A stretch of 64,000 bases of DNA, from positions 1-64,000 of the forward strand of contig NZ_JAFIQY010000047.1 in NCBI RefSeq assembly GCF_022271435.1, given 5' to 3'. The translations under genes were made by a program, and so were the position numbers. Within the stretch, counting starts at the first letter, position 1. Every line of letters begins with the position of its first letter. Origin of the DNA: Streptomyces monomycini. Its GTDB lineage: Bacteria > Actinomycetota > Actinomycetes > Streptomycetales > Streptomycetaceae. The notes under the pieces are model-generated. The model worked only from the letters and a program-made list of their open reading frames with translations, made no database searches and was not told the DNA's origin. This document shows, one piece after another, positions 1 to 8,292 of the stretch.

Positions 1-66
1 AACGGTCCCGGGCATCCAGATACCGAACGGCCCCGGGCATCCAGGTGCCGAACGGTCCCGGGCGTC
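1..66. repeat. 24-bp direct repeat, about 2.7 units, cut by the window edge
   Basis: Three successive copies of a 24-base unit with core GAACGGTCCCGGGCATCCAG start near positions 1, 25 and 49. The second and third copies differ from the first at only a few bases. The array begins at or before the left window edge, so its true length is unknown. No gene is apparent in it. It lies beside a different, larger minisatellite at 294-613, so this whole intergenic stretch seems prone to tandem duplication. Confidence 0.75.
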
Positions 67-293
67 CGTCAGGCCGGACCGCCCGGCCGGGGTGGTGGGC
101 GGCGTCGCAGAGGTGGCAGCCGGTCTGCGGCTGGTGGCGGAGCATCCCCCGGTTCGGCGGCGGGTCGCGCGGCTCCTACGGGGCGAATCGAACAGGCTCG
201 TCCCCCCGACGGGGGAATACCCGGAGGGGGCGGCGGGAACCCCGGGAGCCCCCGGGAACCCGGCGCTTTTCGTGCGCTCGGGGCCTCGTGAGT

Positions 294-613
294 CCGAGGG
301 GCACCGTGCGCCCGAGGGGCACCGTGCGCCCGAGGGGCACCGTGCGCCTGGAGGGGCACCATGCACCCAGAGGAGCACCGTACGCCCGGAGGAGCACCGT
401 ACGCCCGAGGGGCACCGTTCACCCGGAGAGGCACCGTACGCCCGGAGAGGCACCGTGCACCCGGAGGAGCACCGTACGCCCGAGGGCTTGGTGAGCCCGA
501 GGGGCGTCATGCCCCTGGAGGGCATCGAGCACCCGGAGCCTCCTGCACCCGAAGGGCTTCGTTGACCGAGGCATCGAGCACCCGGAGCCTCGTGGCCCCG
601 GAGAGCTTCGTGA
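294..613. repeat. Degenerate GC-rich minisatellite (15-19 bp units)
   Basis: About ten clear units with consensus CCGGAGGAGCACCGTACGC run from 294 to about 483. The first three are perfect 18-mers (CCGAGGGGCACCGTGCGC), later ones are mostly 19-mers. From 484 to about 613 the units decay to 15-19 bases but keep the GAGG...CATCGAGCACC or GAGCC flavour. Unit length varies by one to four bases, so no single reading frame is preserved, which argues against a repeat protein. The array lies 3' of the minus-strand gene ending at 659. No gene is supported in 1-658. Confidence 0.8.
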
Positions 614-658
614 GCCCTGGACATCGAGCCCCGGCCCCTCAGCCCCCGGCCTCCACCC

Positions 659-1522
659 CTACCAACTCGGCGGACTCGCGATGCTGCGGGCGACCACGTC
701 GTCCAAAAGGCGGGCCGTGGTGGGCACGTCGTGTGCCGAGTTGTCGATGATGGGCAGGCCGGAGCCGTACCAGCCTGCCATCCGGCCGTGGATGCGGGCG
801 ACCTCCTCGTCGGAGAGGCGTCGGTTGCCCGTGCGGCGGGCGTTGCGCTCCAGGACGATCTCCAGGCCCGGCAGGAGCACGATCGGCAGCAGGCCAGGGC
901 CCACGTGACGCTTCCAGCCGCCGAGGCCGATGACCGGGCGGTCCGGGAAGACGGCGTCGTCGAGGATGCAGGAGATGCCGTTGGCGAGGAAGTTGCGGGC
1001 CGCGAAGCCGCAGGTGCGGCGGGCCAGCCGGTACTGCGCCTCGGAGTGGTCGTTCCAGCCCGACTGGGGGTCGGCGAAGCCGGACCGTACCCATTCGCGG
1101 ACGTCGTCGAGGCTGATGTGCGCGGTGGGCACCCGGCGGGTGTCGGCCCAGTGCCGGGCGACGCTGGTCTTGCCGGCGCCGGCCGGGCCGATGAGCAGTA
1201 CGGCCACGGCGGCGTGCGCGGCGTCCGGCGCGGAGGCGCCGGCGGGCGGGCTGGGCAGCGCCACGGGGGCGCCGGGCGGGAGCTGGATGTGCCCGGTGGC
1301 CTCGGCGGGCGGCGGCGCGGTCGGTGCGCCGTGCGGCGGAGCGGCGGGCGGCGGAGGCGCGGGCCAGCCGGGAGCGGGCGGCGCGGTCTGCGGCTGGTGC
1401 TGCGGCTGATGTTGGTGCGGCGGTATGGGGTGGCCCTGACCGGGATGCGGGGGCATCGCGGCCCCCTGGCCCGGCACCGGCCCGTGAGGCGGTGGCAGCG
1501 GAGTCCCCCCTGCGTGCTGCAT
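659..1522 (-). CDS. P-loop kinase-like ATPase (AAA_33/zeta-toxin type) with Pro/Gln/His-rich N-terminus
   Basis: This 287-residue protein has two parts. Roughly the first 110 residues are low-complexity, rich in Pro, Gln, His and Ala, and look disordered. The rest is a P-loop domain: a hydrophobic strand leads into Walker A GPAGAGKTS, followed by a conserved HISLDDVREW segment, an ILDDAVF strand, an RNARRTG motif and a LSDEEVARIHGRM region. That arrangement resembles the polynucleotide kinase/zeta-toxin branch of P-loop kinases. The ATG start has GGAGAG about 9 bases upstream. It lies downstream of aroQ on the same strand but behind a hairpin at 1729-1760, so it probably has its own promoter. 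The substrate is unknown; no antitoxin-like partner is adjacent. Confidence 0.8.
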   Translation of the reverse strand: MQHAGGTPLPPPHGPVPGQGAAMPPHPGQGHPIPPHQHQPQHQPQTAPPAPGWPAPPPPAAPPHGAPTAPPPAEATGHIQLPPGAPVALPSPPAGASAPDAAHAAVAVLLIGPAGAGKTSVARHWADTRRVPTAHISLDDVREWVRSGFADPQSGWNDHSEAQYRLARRTCGFAARNFLANGISCILDDAVFPDRPVIGLGGWKRHVGPGLLPIVLLPGLEIVLERNARRTGNRRLSDEEVARIHGRMAGWYGSGLPIIDNSAHDVPTTARLLDDVVARSIASPPSW

Positions 1523-1728
1523 CCGGTGGCTCTCCGTCTCGTGCGGTCGAATGTTCGAGGACCGCCCGGGGTGTGCGCGGTGTCCGCGGTACGGGCGGGA
1601 GTTCCGTCCGTACGGTGCTCGCGTGTCCGGCGCGCCGGGCGTCCGGCCCGGGTGGGCCGAGGTGGTTGTCCGGCGAACGGTACCCGCAGAACATGGCCGC
1701 AGTCCTCCCCCGCCGGGGCAGCCGGTGT

Positions 1729-1760
1729 CCCCCGGCCGTCGGCTCTGCGACGGCCGGGGG
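1729..1760 (-). terminator. Hairpin terminator of the aro operon
   Basis: A perfect 13-bp stem (CCCCCGGCCGTCG paired with its complement) with a 6-base loop lies about 40 bases beyond the aroQ stop. There is no U-run. It is placed to end the aroC-aroK-aroB-aroQ transcript before the kinase-like gene. Confidence 0.65.
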
Positions 1761-1801
1761 GGCGGCGCGGTGTGCGGGGGCGTGTGCGGTACGGGCCGAG
1801 C

Positions 1802-2239
1802 TCAGGCGGTGAGTTCGGCGGCCAGCGCGCGCAGCGCGAGTTCGTAGGAGCCGATGCCGAAGCCGGCGATCGTACCGCTGGCCACCGCCGCGATCACCGA
1901 GTTGTGGCGGAACTCCTCGCGGGCGTACGGGTTGGAGATGTGCACCTCGACGAGGGGCGCCGTGCGCTGGGCGGCGGCGTCCCGCATGGCGTACGAGTAA
2001 TGCGTGAACGCGCCCGGGTTGATGACGACCGGAACGGAGCCGTCCGCCGCCTCGTGCAGCCAGCGGACCAGCTCGCCCTCGTCGTTGGTCTCCCGGACCT
2101 CCGCCGCGAAGCCCAGCTCCTCGCCGAGCGCGGTGCAGCGCTCGACCAGGCCGGCGTACGACGTGGCGCCGTACACGTCGGGCTCGCGGGAGCCGAGGCG
2201 GCCGAGGTTGGGGCCGTTGAGGACCAGGACGCGCCTCAC
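1802..2239 (-). CDS. aroQ: 3-dehydroquinate dehydratase, type II
   Basis: This enzyme dehydrates 3-dehydroquinate to 3-dehydroshikimate in the cytoplasm, the third step of the shikimate pathway. The 145-residue length fits the small dodecameric type II family. The N-terminal strand VLVLNGPNLGRLGSREPDVYG, the ETNDEGELVRWLHEA segment, the VINPGAFTHYSYAMRDA motif and the VEVHISN motif (active-site His) are all present, as is the family tail IAGFGIGSYELALRAL. The start is GTG, overlapping the aroB stop codon in the tetranucleotide GTGA, which indicates translational coupling. It is the last gene of the run aroC-aroK-aroB-aroQ. Confidence 0.96.
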   Translation of the reverse strand: MRRVLVLNGPNLGRLGSREPDVYGATSYAGLVERCTALGEELGFAAEVRETNDEGELVRWLHEAADGSVPVVINPGAFTHYSYAMRDAAAQRTAPLVEVHISNPYAREEFRHNSVIAAVASGTIAGFGIGSYELALRALAAELTA

Positions 2240-3327
2240 GCGGCGATCTCCGCGTGCGCGGCGAGCAGCATCGCCGGGTCGGGGCCCTCCAGGACGGTGG
2301 GCTTGGCCAGGCCGTCCAGGACGATGAAGCGCAGCAGGTCGCCGCGCGACTTCTTGTCGACCTTCATCGTCTCCAGCAGCTTGGGCCACTGGTCGCCGCG
2401 GTAGGTCAGCGGCAGGCCGACCGCGCCCAGTACGGCGCGGTGCCGGTCGGCGGTCGCGTCGTCCAGGCGGCCGGCGATCCGGCCCAGCTCGGCGGCGAAG
2501 ACCATGCCGACGGAGACGGCGGCGCCGTGCCGCCAGTTGTAGCGTTCGTTCTTCTCGATGGCGTGCGCCAGGGTGTGCCCGTAGTTGAGGATCTCCCGCA
2601 GGCCGGACTCCTTGAGGTCCGAGGAGACGACCTCGGCCTTGACCCGGATGGCGCGCTCGATCAGCTCGGCGGTGTGCGGCCCGTCGGGACGCTTGGCGCC
2701 CTCGGGGTCGGACTCGATCAGCTCCAGGATCGCCGGGTCGGCGATGAAGCCCGCCTTGATGACCTCGGCGAGCCCGGAGACGTAGTCGTGGACCGGGAGG
2801 GAGTCCAGCGCGGCCAGGTCGCACAGCACACCGGCCGGCGGGTGGAAGGCGCCGACCAGGTTCTTGCCCTCGGCGGTGTTGATGCCGGTCTTGCCGCCGA
2901 CCGCGGCGTCCACCATGCCGAGCACGGTGGTCGGTACGGCGATCCAGCGCACCCCGCGCAGCCAGGTCGCGGCGACGAAACCCGCGACGTCGGTGGTGGC
3001 GCCGCCGCCGACGCCCACGATCACGTCGGTGCGGGTGAAGCCGGTCTGGCCCAGCGCCTTCCAGCAGTACGCGGCGACCTCGGCGGTCTTGGCCTCCTCG
3101 GCGTTGGGCAGCTGGATGGCGATGGCCTCGTACCCCTGGCCCGCCAGGTCCTCGCGCAGCGCCTCGCCGGTGGCGGCCAGCGCCTCCGGATGCAGCACGG
3201 CGACGCGCTTGGCCTTCCGGCCGATCAGGCCCGCCAGCTCGCCCAGCAGCTGCCGGCCGACCAGGACCTCGTACGGGTCGGTGCCCGCGGTGCCGCCGAC
3301 CTGGATGCGGGTGGCCTGCTCCGTCAC
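2236..3327 (-). CDS. aroB: 3-dehydroquinate synthase
   Basis: This enzyme converts DAHP to 3-dehydroquinate, an NAD- and metal-dependent reaction and the second step of the shikimate pathway. The 363-residue protein shows the NAD-binding glycine motif GVGGGATTDVAGFVA, the substrate loop PTTVLGMVDAAVGGKTGIN and metal-ligand segments around GLAEVIKAGF, NYGHTLAHAIE and WRHGAAVSVGM. The GTG start (VTEQATRIQV) overlaps the aroK stop by four bases (GTGA); an in-frame extension upstream is only the antisense shadow of aroK. It is coupled to aroK upstream and aroQ downstream. Confidence 0.97.
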   Translation of the reverse strand: MTEQATRIQVGGTAGTDPYEVLVGRQLLGELAGLIGRKAKRVAVLHPEALAATGEALREDLAGQGYEAIAIQLPNAEEAKTAEVAAYCWKALGQTGFTRTDVIVGVGGGATTDVAGFVAATWLRGVRWIAVPTTVLGMVDAAVGGKTGINTAEGKNLVGAFHPPAGVLCDLAALDSLPVHDYVSGLAEVIKAGFIADPAILELIESDPEGAKRPDGPHTAELIERAIRVKAEVVSSDLKESGLREILNYGHTLAHAIEKNERYNWRHGAAVSVGMVFAAELGRIAGRLDDATADRHRAVLGAVGLPLTYRGDQWPKLLETMKVDKKSRGDLLRFIVLDGLAKPTVLEGPDPAMLLAAHAEIAA

Positions 3328-3905
3328 GGGTGTTCCTTCCTCCCGGGTGTGCCGTGGGCCGCGGCGTCCGCCGCCGGCGTCCCGGCCTCCGGTGATGTGT
3401 GTAGCTGCAATGCGTCCAGTACGGCCGCGGCGACCTCTTCGGGCGTCCGGCTGTCCGTGGTGACCACGGCGCGCGCGACCTCCGTGTACAGCGGGCGGCG
3501 CGCCTCCATCAGCTCGCGCCACCGCCGGCGCGGGTTGACGGCGAGCAGCGGGCGCGGCGCGTCCAGCCCCACCCGCCGTACGGCGTCGGCCAGTTGGACG
3601 TCCAGGAAGACGACCGGCAGGCCGGCGAGCAGGGCGCGGGTGTCCTCGTCCATGATCGCGCCGCCGCCGAGCGAGAGCACCCCGGGGTGGCTCTCGACCG
3701 CGGCGCGCACGGCGCGCCGCTCCAGCTCACGGAAGTGCGGCTCGCCGTGGTCGATGAAGATGTCCGGGATGGGCTTGCCCGCGCCCGCCTCGATGTCCGC
3801 GTCGGTGTCGCGGTACCCGGCGCCGAGCCGCTCGGCCAGCAGGGCCCCGACGGTGGACTTCCCCGCGCCCGGGGGGCCCACCAGCACCACGAGCGGCGGC
3901 GTCAC
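3324..3905 (-). CDS. aroK: Shikimate kinase
   Basis: This enzyme phosphorylates shikimate at the 3-position with ATP. Walker A GPPGAGKST lies near residues 9-17, followed by the DTDADIEAGAG shikimate-binding motif (Asp of DxD), FRELERRAV (substrate Arg), the LSLGGGAIMDE loop and the lid region ending RRPLYTEVA. At 193 residues it is longer than the usual 170-175 because of an Ala/Gly/Pro tail after the last helix (about 25 residues, HTSPEAGTPAADAAAHGTPG). The GTG start overlaps the aroC stop (GTGA). Confidence 0.96.
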   Translation of the reverse strand: MTPPLVVLVGPPGAGKSTVGALLAERLGAGYRDTDADIEAGAGKPIPDIFIDHGEPHFRELERRAVRAAVESHPGVLSLGGGAIMDEDTRALLAGLPVVFLDVQLADAVRRVGLDAPRPLLAVNPRRRWRELMEARRPLYTEVARAVVTTDSRTPEEVAAAVLDALQLHTSPEAGTPAADAAAHGTPGRKEHP

Positions 3906-5086
3906 TTGATCGCCAGGCCGTCGAGGAAGGACCGCACGTTGCGGCGGGTCTCCGGCACGCTGTCGCCGCCGAACTTCTCCGCCACCGCGTCGGCCAGCAC
4001 CAGCGCGACCATCGCCTCGGCGACGATGCCGGCCGCGGGGACCGCGCACACGTCGGAGCGCTGGTGGTGCGCCTGCGTGGCCTCGCCGGTGGCGACGTCG
4101 ACGGTGGCCAGCGCGCGCGGGACGGTCGCGATGGGCTTCATCGCGGCCCGTACGCGCAGCAGCTCGCCGGTGGTCAGGCCGCCCTCGGTGCCGCCCGAGC
4201 GGCCGGTCGTACGGCGGATGCCCTCGTCCGTCGAGACGATCTCGTCGTGCGCCTTGGAGCCGGGCACCCGGGCCAGGTCGAAACCGTCGCCGACCTCGAC
4301 GCCCTTGATGGCCTGGATGCCCATGAGGGCACCGGCCAGCCGCGCGTCCAGCCGCCGGTCCCAGTGGACGTGCGAGCCGAGGCCCACGGGCACGCCGTAC
4401 GCCAGCACCTCGACGACGCCGCCGAGGGTGTCGCCGTCCTTGTGGGCCTGGTCGATCTCGGCGACCATCGCCGCACTCGCCTCGGGGTCCAGGCAGCGGA
4501 CCGGGTCGGCGTCCAGGCGCTCCACGTCCGAGGGCTTCGGCACCACGCCGTACGGGGCCTTGGCGGCGGCCAGCTCGACCACGTGCGAGACGATCTCGAT
4601 ACCGGCCGTCTCCTTGAGGTAGGAGCGGGCGACCGTGCCGAGCGCGACGCGGGCCGCGGTCTCGCGGGCGGAGGCGCGCTCCAGGATCGGGCGGGCCTCG
4701 TCGAAACCGTACTTCTGCATGCCGGCCAGGTCGGCGTGGCCGGGGCGGGGCCGGGTCAGCGGGGCGTTACGGGCCAGTTCGGCCAGCTCCGCCTCGTCGA
4801 CCGGGTCGGCCGCCATGACCTTCTCCCACTTGGGCCACTCGGTGTTCCCGACCATGATCGCGACGGGCGAGCCCAGGGTGAGTCCGTGCCGGACTCCGCC
4901 GAGAAAGGTGACCTCGTCGCGCTCGAACTTCATGCGGGCACCGCGGCCATAGCCGAGCCGGCGACGGGCCAGGGCGTCCGCCACCATGTCCGTGGTGATC
5001 GGGACGCCGGCCGGGAGGCCCTCCAGCGTCGCCACGAGTGCGGGGCCGTGCGACTCCCCCGCCGTCAGCCAGCGCAACCTGCTCAA
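3902..5086 (-). CDS. aroC: Chorismate synthase
   Basis: This FMNH2-dependent enzyme makes chorismate from EPSP, the last shikimate step. The 394-residue sequence begins LRWLTAGESHGPALVA (signature 1), has RRLGYGRGARMKFERDEV, the RPRPGHADLAGMQKYGF signature, and GGTEGGLTTGELLRVRAAMKPI, with an RSDVCAVPAAGIVAEAM signature near the C-terminus. The start is TTG: an in-frame stop lies four codons upstream and a GAGGAG ribosome-binding site sits 5 bases before the TTG, so no ATG or GTG alternative exists. It is the first gene of the coupled aroC-K-B-Q run, which may be transcribed from the 117-base gap to aroE or by read-through from aroE. Confidence 0.97.
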   Translation of the reverse strand: MSRLRWLTAGESHGPALVATLEGLPAGVPITTDMVADALARRRLGYGRGARMKFERDEVTFLGGVRHGLTLGSPVAIMVGNTEWPKWEKVMAADPVDEAELAELARNAPLTRPRPGHADLAGMQKYGFDEARPILERASARETAARVALGTVARSYLKETAGIEIVSHVVELAAAKAPYGVVPKPSDVERLDADPVRCLDPEASAAMVAEIDQAHKDGDTLGGVVEVLAYGVPVGLGSHVHWDRRLDARLAGALMGIQAIKGVEVGDGFDLARVPGSKAHDEIVSTDEGIRRTTGRSGGTEGGLTTGELLRVRAAMKPIATVPRALATVDVATGEATQAHHQRSDVCAVPAAGIVAEAMVALVLADAVAEKFGGDSVPETRRNVRSFLDGLAIK

Positions 5087-5203
5087 CGATGCTCCTCATG
5101 TCCTGCTACTGCGCGAACAGTCTCCCCCTGATCCTCCCACGTCCGCGCCGGTGGACCGCCGCCCGTCCAGGAACCGGACCACCGGCCGGACCGGCCGGAC
5201 GGG

Positions 5204-6043
5204 TCACCGCCCCGCGAGCGCCGCCTCCCCCGCCGCGCGCATCGCCTCCAGGGGCGCCGGGGACCGCCCCGTCATCTGCTCCACCTGCAGTACGGCCTGG
5301 TGGACGAGGAGGTCGAGGCCGCCCACCACCGCTCCGCCACGCGCGCCCCACGCGGTGGCCAGGGTGGTCGGCCACGGCTCGTACAGGACGTCGAAGAGGG
5401 TGCCGGGCTGGTCGGGCACGGCGGCGGCCAGCGCGTCGGTGGTCCCGGCCGGGGTGGTGGCGATCACCAGCGGCGCCTCGAAGGCCGCGGCAGCCTGCGA
5501 CCAGTCGGCCGTACGGACGTCGACGCCCAGCCGCTCGCCCCAGCCACGCATCTCCGCGGCCCGCGCCTCGCTGCGTACGTAGGCGGTCACCTCGCCCGCG
5601 CAGATGCGGGACAGGGCCGCGAGCGCGGAGGAGGCGGTGGCGCCGGCGCCCAGGACGGCGGCCTGCTCGACCTGCCGAACACCGCGCTCGCGCAAGGCGG
5701 CCAGCATGCCCGGAATGTCGGTGTTGTCGCCCGTGCGCTGCCCGTCCTCGGTGAAGACGACGGTGTTCACGGCCTCCACGGAGGCCGCGGTGTCGCTGAT
5801 CTTGTCCAGCAGCGGAATCACCGCGCGCTTGAGCGGCATGGTCAGGGAGAGCCCCGCCCAGGCACCGTCCAGCCCGGCCATGAAACCGGGCAGCGCGGCC
5901 TCGTCGATCTCGTGCCGGCCGTACTCCCAGCCGGTCAGGCCCAGCTCGGTGTAAGCGGCCCGGTGCAGGACCGGGGAGAGGGAATGGGCGATCGGCGACC
6001 CGAGGACCGCCGCACGGTGACGGCCCTGGACTTCACTGGACAT
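5204..6043 (-). CDS. aroE: Shikimate dehydrogenase
   Basis: This enzyme reduces 3-dehydroshikimate to shikimate with NADPH. The 279-residue protein has the substrate-binding start LGSPIAHSLSPVLHRAAY, the SLTMPLKRAVIPLLD loop with its catalytic Lys, NTVVFTEDGQRTGDNTDIPG, and the NADP Rossmann motif VLGAGATASSALAAL. The tail GLDLLVHQAVLQVEQMTG is typical. The ATG is preceded by GAGGAG four bases upstream. It stands between mltG and aroC on the same strand, so the five shikimate genes here form one continuous minus-strand block. Confidence 0.95.
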   Translation of the reverse strand: MSSEVQGRHRAAVLGSPIAHSLSPVLHRAAYTELGLTGWEYGRHEIDEAALPGFMAGLDGAWAGLSLTMPLKRAVIPLLDKISDTAASVEAVNTVVFTEDGQRTGDNTDIPGMLAALRERGVRQVEQAAVLGAGATASSALAALSRICAGEVTAYVRSEARAAEMRGWGERLGVDVRTADWSQAAAAFEAPLVIATTPAGTTDALAAAVPDQPGTLFDVLYEPWPTTLATAWGARGGAVVGGLDLLVHQAVLQVEQMTGRSPAPLEAMRAAGEAALAGR

Positions 6044-6116
6044 GCTGCTCCTCAGCTCGGACCCGCGCCACGATAGACGAACCGTGCGCGAGGGCCGAGG
6101 CGCCCCGGTCCTGGCC

Positions 6117-6150
6117 GCCCGGCTGCCCGGCTCCCGTCGGGCAGCCGGGC
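6117..6150 (-). terminator. Hairpin terminator downstream of mltG
   Basis: A perfect 13-bp GC stem (GCCCGGCTGCCCG and its complement) with an 8-base loop begins about 30 bases past the mltG stop and lies in the 138-base gap before aroE. There is no U-tract. Confidence 0.65.
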
Positions 6151-6181
6151 GGGCCGGGCACCGGCTACCGGCCCTTACCTA

Positions 6182-8167
6182 CTACCGCTTCCGCTTGTTG
6201 AACTCCTGGACCAGCTTCTCGTGGTCCTTGAGGTTCGTCGTGAAGTCCGTCTTCTTGCCGTCGATCGAGATGAAGAACAGCCACTTCGCGCTGTTGTCCG
6301 GGTCGATCGACGCCTTCAGCGCGTCCGCTCCCGGATTGCCGATCGGGCCGGGCGGCAGCCCCTTGTAGAAGTACGTGTTGTACGGATCGTCATAGTTGCG
6401 GATCTCCCGCGTACCGATGTCGATCTTGCTCTGGTTCTTCAGGTAGTTGTACGTGGAGTCGAATTCGAGCTTCTGGTTGGTGATCGTGTTGCTCGGCGCC
6501 AGCCGGTTGTAGACGACCGCGGCCATCTTCCGGAAGTCGTCGTGGGTGATCCCCTCGGCCTGGGTGAGGCTGGCGACCGTGATCAGGTCCAGCGGCGACT
6601 TCAGGTCCAGCTTCCTGGCGTTCTCCTCCAGGTCGTACTTGGCGTACTCCCGGTTGGCCCGCGCCACCATCTCCTTGAGGACGTCCTCCGGCTTCGCCTT
6701 GCCGCTGACGCTGTAGGTGGACGGGTAGAGGAACCCTTCCAGCGGATCCTTGATCTTCGGATTGCTGTTCGCCCACGAGGGCAGCCCGAGGTTCTTGGCC
6801 TGGGCGGCGGCGACGTCCTTGGTCGTGCCGGTCTTCAGGTGCAGCTTCTTGTCGATCAGGTCGTAGACGGCACCGTTGCGCAGGCCCTCGCGGACGGTCA
6901 GGCCGTTACGGCTCTTGGGGTCGAGCATGAGCTGCACCGCGGACGCCGCCGACATCTGCTTGCGCAGCGAGTAGGCGCCGGCCTGGAGCTGCTTGCCGCT
7001 CGCCGCCTCCGTGAAGGCGTCCGCGCTTTTGACGACGCCCGCCTGTTTGAGGAGCAGGCCCATCTTCAGGAGGGAGGCGCCGGACGGGATCTCGACCTGG
7101 ACGTCCCCGCTGCCCTCGCCCTCGAAGTCGGGGGCCGAGCCGAAGTGGCTCTGCCAGAAGTCGTAGCCGAAGTAGGCGACACCGCCGCCGCCGACGACGA
7201 AGACACCGGCGACGAGCAGGCAGGCCATCCGGCTGCGCTGCTTGCCCTTGCGGCCGCGGCGCTCGCGGCCGGCGCGGCGTTCTTCACGCGGGTCGGTGCC
7301 GGCGTCGTCGTAACCGCCGCCGTCCCGGTCGTCCCGGTCGTCCCGGTGGTCGCGGTCGTCCTGGAAGAAGGAGTGCGCCGGGTCGCGTACCTGCTCGTCC
7401 TGCTCCGGACCGGGAGCGGCCCGGAAGTCGTCGCCGGGCGGGGACGGGTGCGGCGGCTGGCTCAGGTGCTCCGGCCGTACCGCCTCGAACTGGGCGGTCT
7501 GGGCGACCTGGTCTCCCTGTTCACCCTGCCCCTGCGGTCCGTGCGGGCCGGGCTGGCCGTGCGGTCCCGGCTGCCCATGAGGACCGGGCTGCTCGTGCTG
7601 TCCGGCCTGCCCGTAAGGCCCTGGCTGCCCGGCCTGTCCGTGCGGCCCGGCCTGCCCGGCCTGCTGCTGCCGGAGGTGCTGGGGCTGCGGCGGCGGGTAG
7701 GCGTCCTGCGTCCCGTAGTAGTCCGGGCTCTGGCCGCTGTACGGGTCGACCGGCGGGTGCTGTCCGTACGGGTCGTACGGGACGCCCCCCTGGGAGGCGT
7801 CCCATCCGCCGCCGTACTGCTGCTGGACCGGAGGGTAGGGGCCGGAAAGCTCGTCCCACTGCCGGTCCTGCGGCTGCTGCCCGTAAGGCTGCTGCTGACC
7901 GCCGTGGCCACTGTGCTGCTGGCCGCCGTGCTGCTGACCACCATGGCCACCATGCTGCTGGCCGCCGTGCTGCTGGCCACCGTGGCCGTGCTGCTGGCCC
8001 CCCTGCTGCTGCCCGCCGTAAGCGTTCTGCTGCGGGCCGCCGTACTGCTCCCCGTAGGGACCTTGCTGAGGTTGTTGCGGCTGGCCCCCGTAACGACCCT
8101 GGTCTCCGTAGAGAGGGTCGTCCGGATGCCACGGTTCGGAGCCGTAGCCCCGGCCATACTCAGTCAT
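6182..8167 (-). CDS. mltG: Endolytic murein transglycosylase MltG (YceG family) with a long Gln/Gly/His-rich N-terminal tail
   Basis: MltG cuts nascent peptidoglycan strands at the membrane. At 661 residues this is nearly twice the E. coli length. Residues 1 to about 300 are a low-complexity cytoplasmic tail: GGQQH/GHGGQQ repeats to about residue 95 and GQPGPHGQAG-type repeats at about 165-215, then a highly charged DRDHRDDRDDRD stretch. One transmembrane helix follows a Lys/Arg-rich stop (about 314-335), and the YceG/LysM-like domain occupies the rest. The catalytic Glu sits in SLTQAEGITHDDF near residue 538, followed by VYNRL. It lies between ruvX and aroE, as I recall it does in other Streptomyces. 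Confidence 0.93.
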   Translation of the reverse strand: MTEYGRGYGSEPWHPDDPLYGDQGRYGGQPQQPQQGPYGEQYGGPQQNAYGGQQQGGQQHGHGGQQHGGQQHGGHGGQQHGGQQHSGHGGQQQPYGQQPQDRQWDELSGPYPPVQQQYGGGWDASQGGVPYDPYGQHPPVDPYSGQSPDYYGTQDAYPPPQPQHLRQQQAGQAGPHGQAGQPGPYGQAGQHEQPGPHGQPGPHGQPGPHGPQGQGEQGDQVAQTAQFEAVRPEHLSQPPHPSPPGDDFRAAPGPEQDEQVRDPAHSFFQDDRDHRDDRDDRDGGGYDDAGTDPREERRAGRERRGRKGKQRSRMACLLVAGVFVVGGGGVAYFGYDFWQSHFGSAPDFEGEGSGDVQVEIPSGASLLKMGLLLKQAGVVKSADAFTEAASGKQLQAGAYSLRKQMSAASAVQLMLDPKSRNGLTVREGLRNGAVYDLIDKKLHLKTGTTKDVAAAQAKNLGLPSWANSNPKIKDPLEGFLYPSTYSVSGKAKPEDVLKEMVARANREYAKYDLEENARKLDLKSPLDLITVASLTQAEGITHDDFRKMAAVVYNRLAPSNTITNQKLEFDSTYNYLKNQSKIDIGTREIRNYDDPYNTYFYKGLPPGPIGNPGADALKASIDPDNSAKWLFFISIDGKKTDFTTNLKDHEKLVQEFNKRKR

Positions 8168-8292
8168 CGATCCCCTAGAGCCGCGAGGCGGTGCGCTCCT
8201 GGGTGGCAGCGCCTGCGGTACCGACCGCCTCTTTCTGCACGTGCGGTTGTTCGATCCGCCGCTACGTCGCGCGGAACGTTACCGTACCGCGA

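Noticed and set aside
92..565. 157-residue open frame with a repeated EGHRAP/RGTVRP peptide
   Set aside because: It is generated by the minisatellite. The unit length varies between 15 and 19 bases so the peptide period breaks, overlapping frames give equally long products, and no ribosome-binding site or codon bias supports a gene.
294..613. Possible CRISPR array
   Set aside because: The repeated units touch each other with no unique spacers, and no cas genes are nearby.
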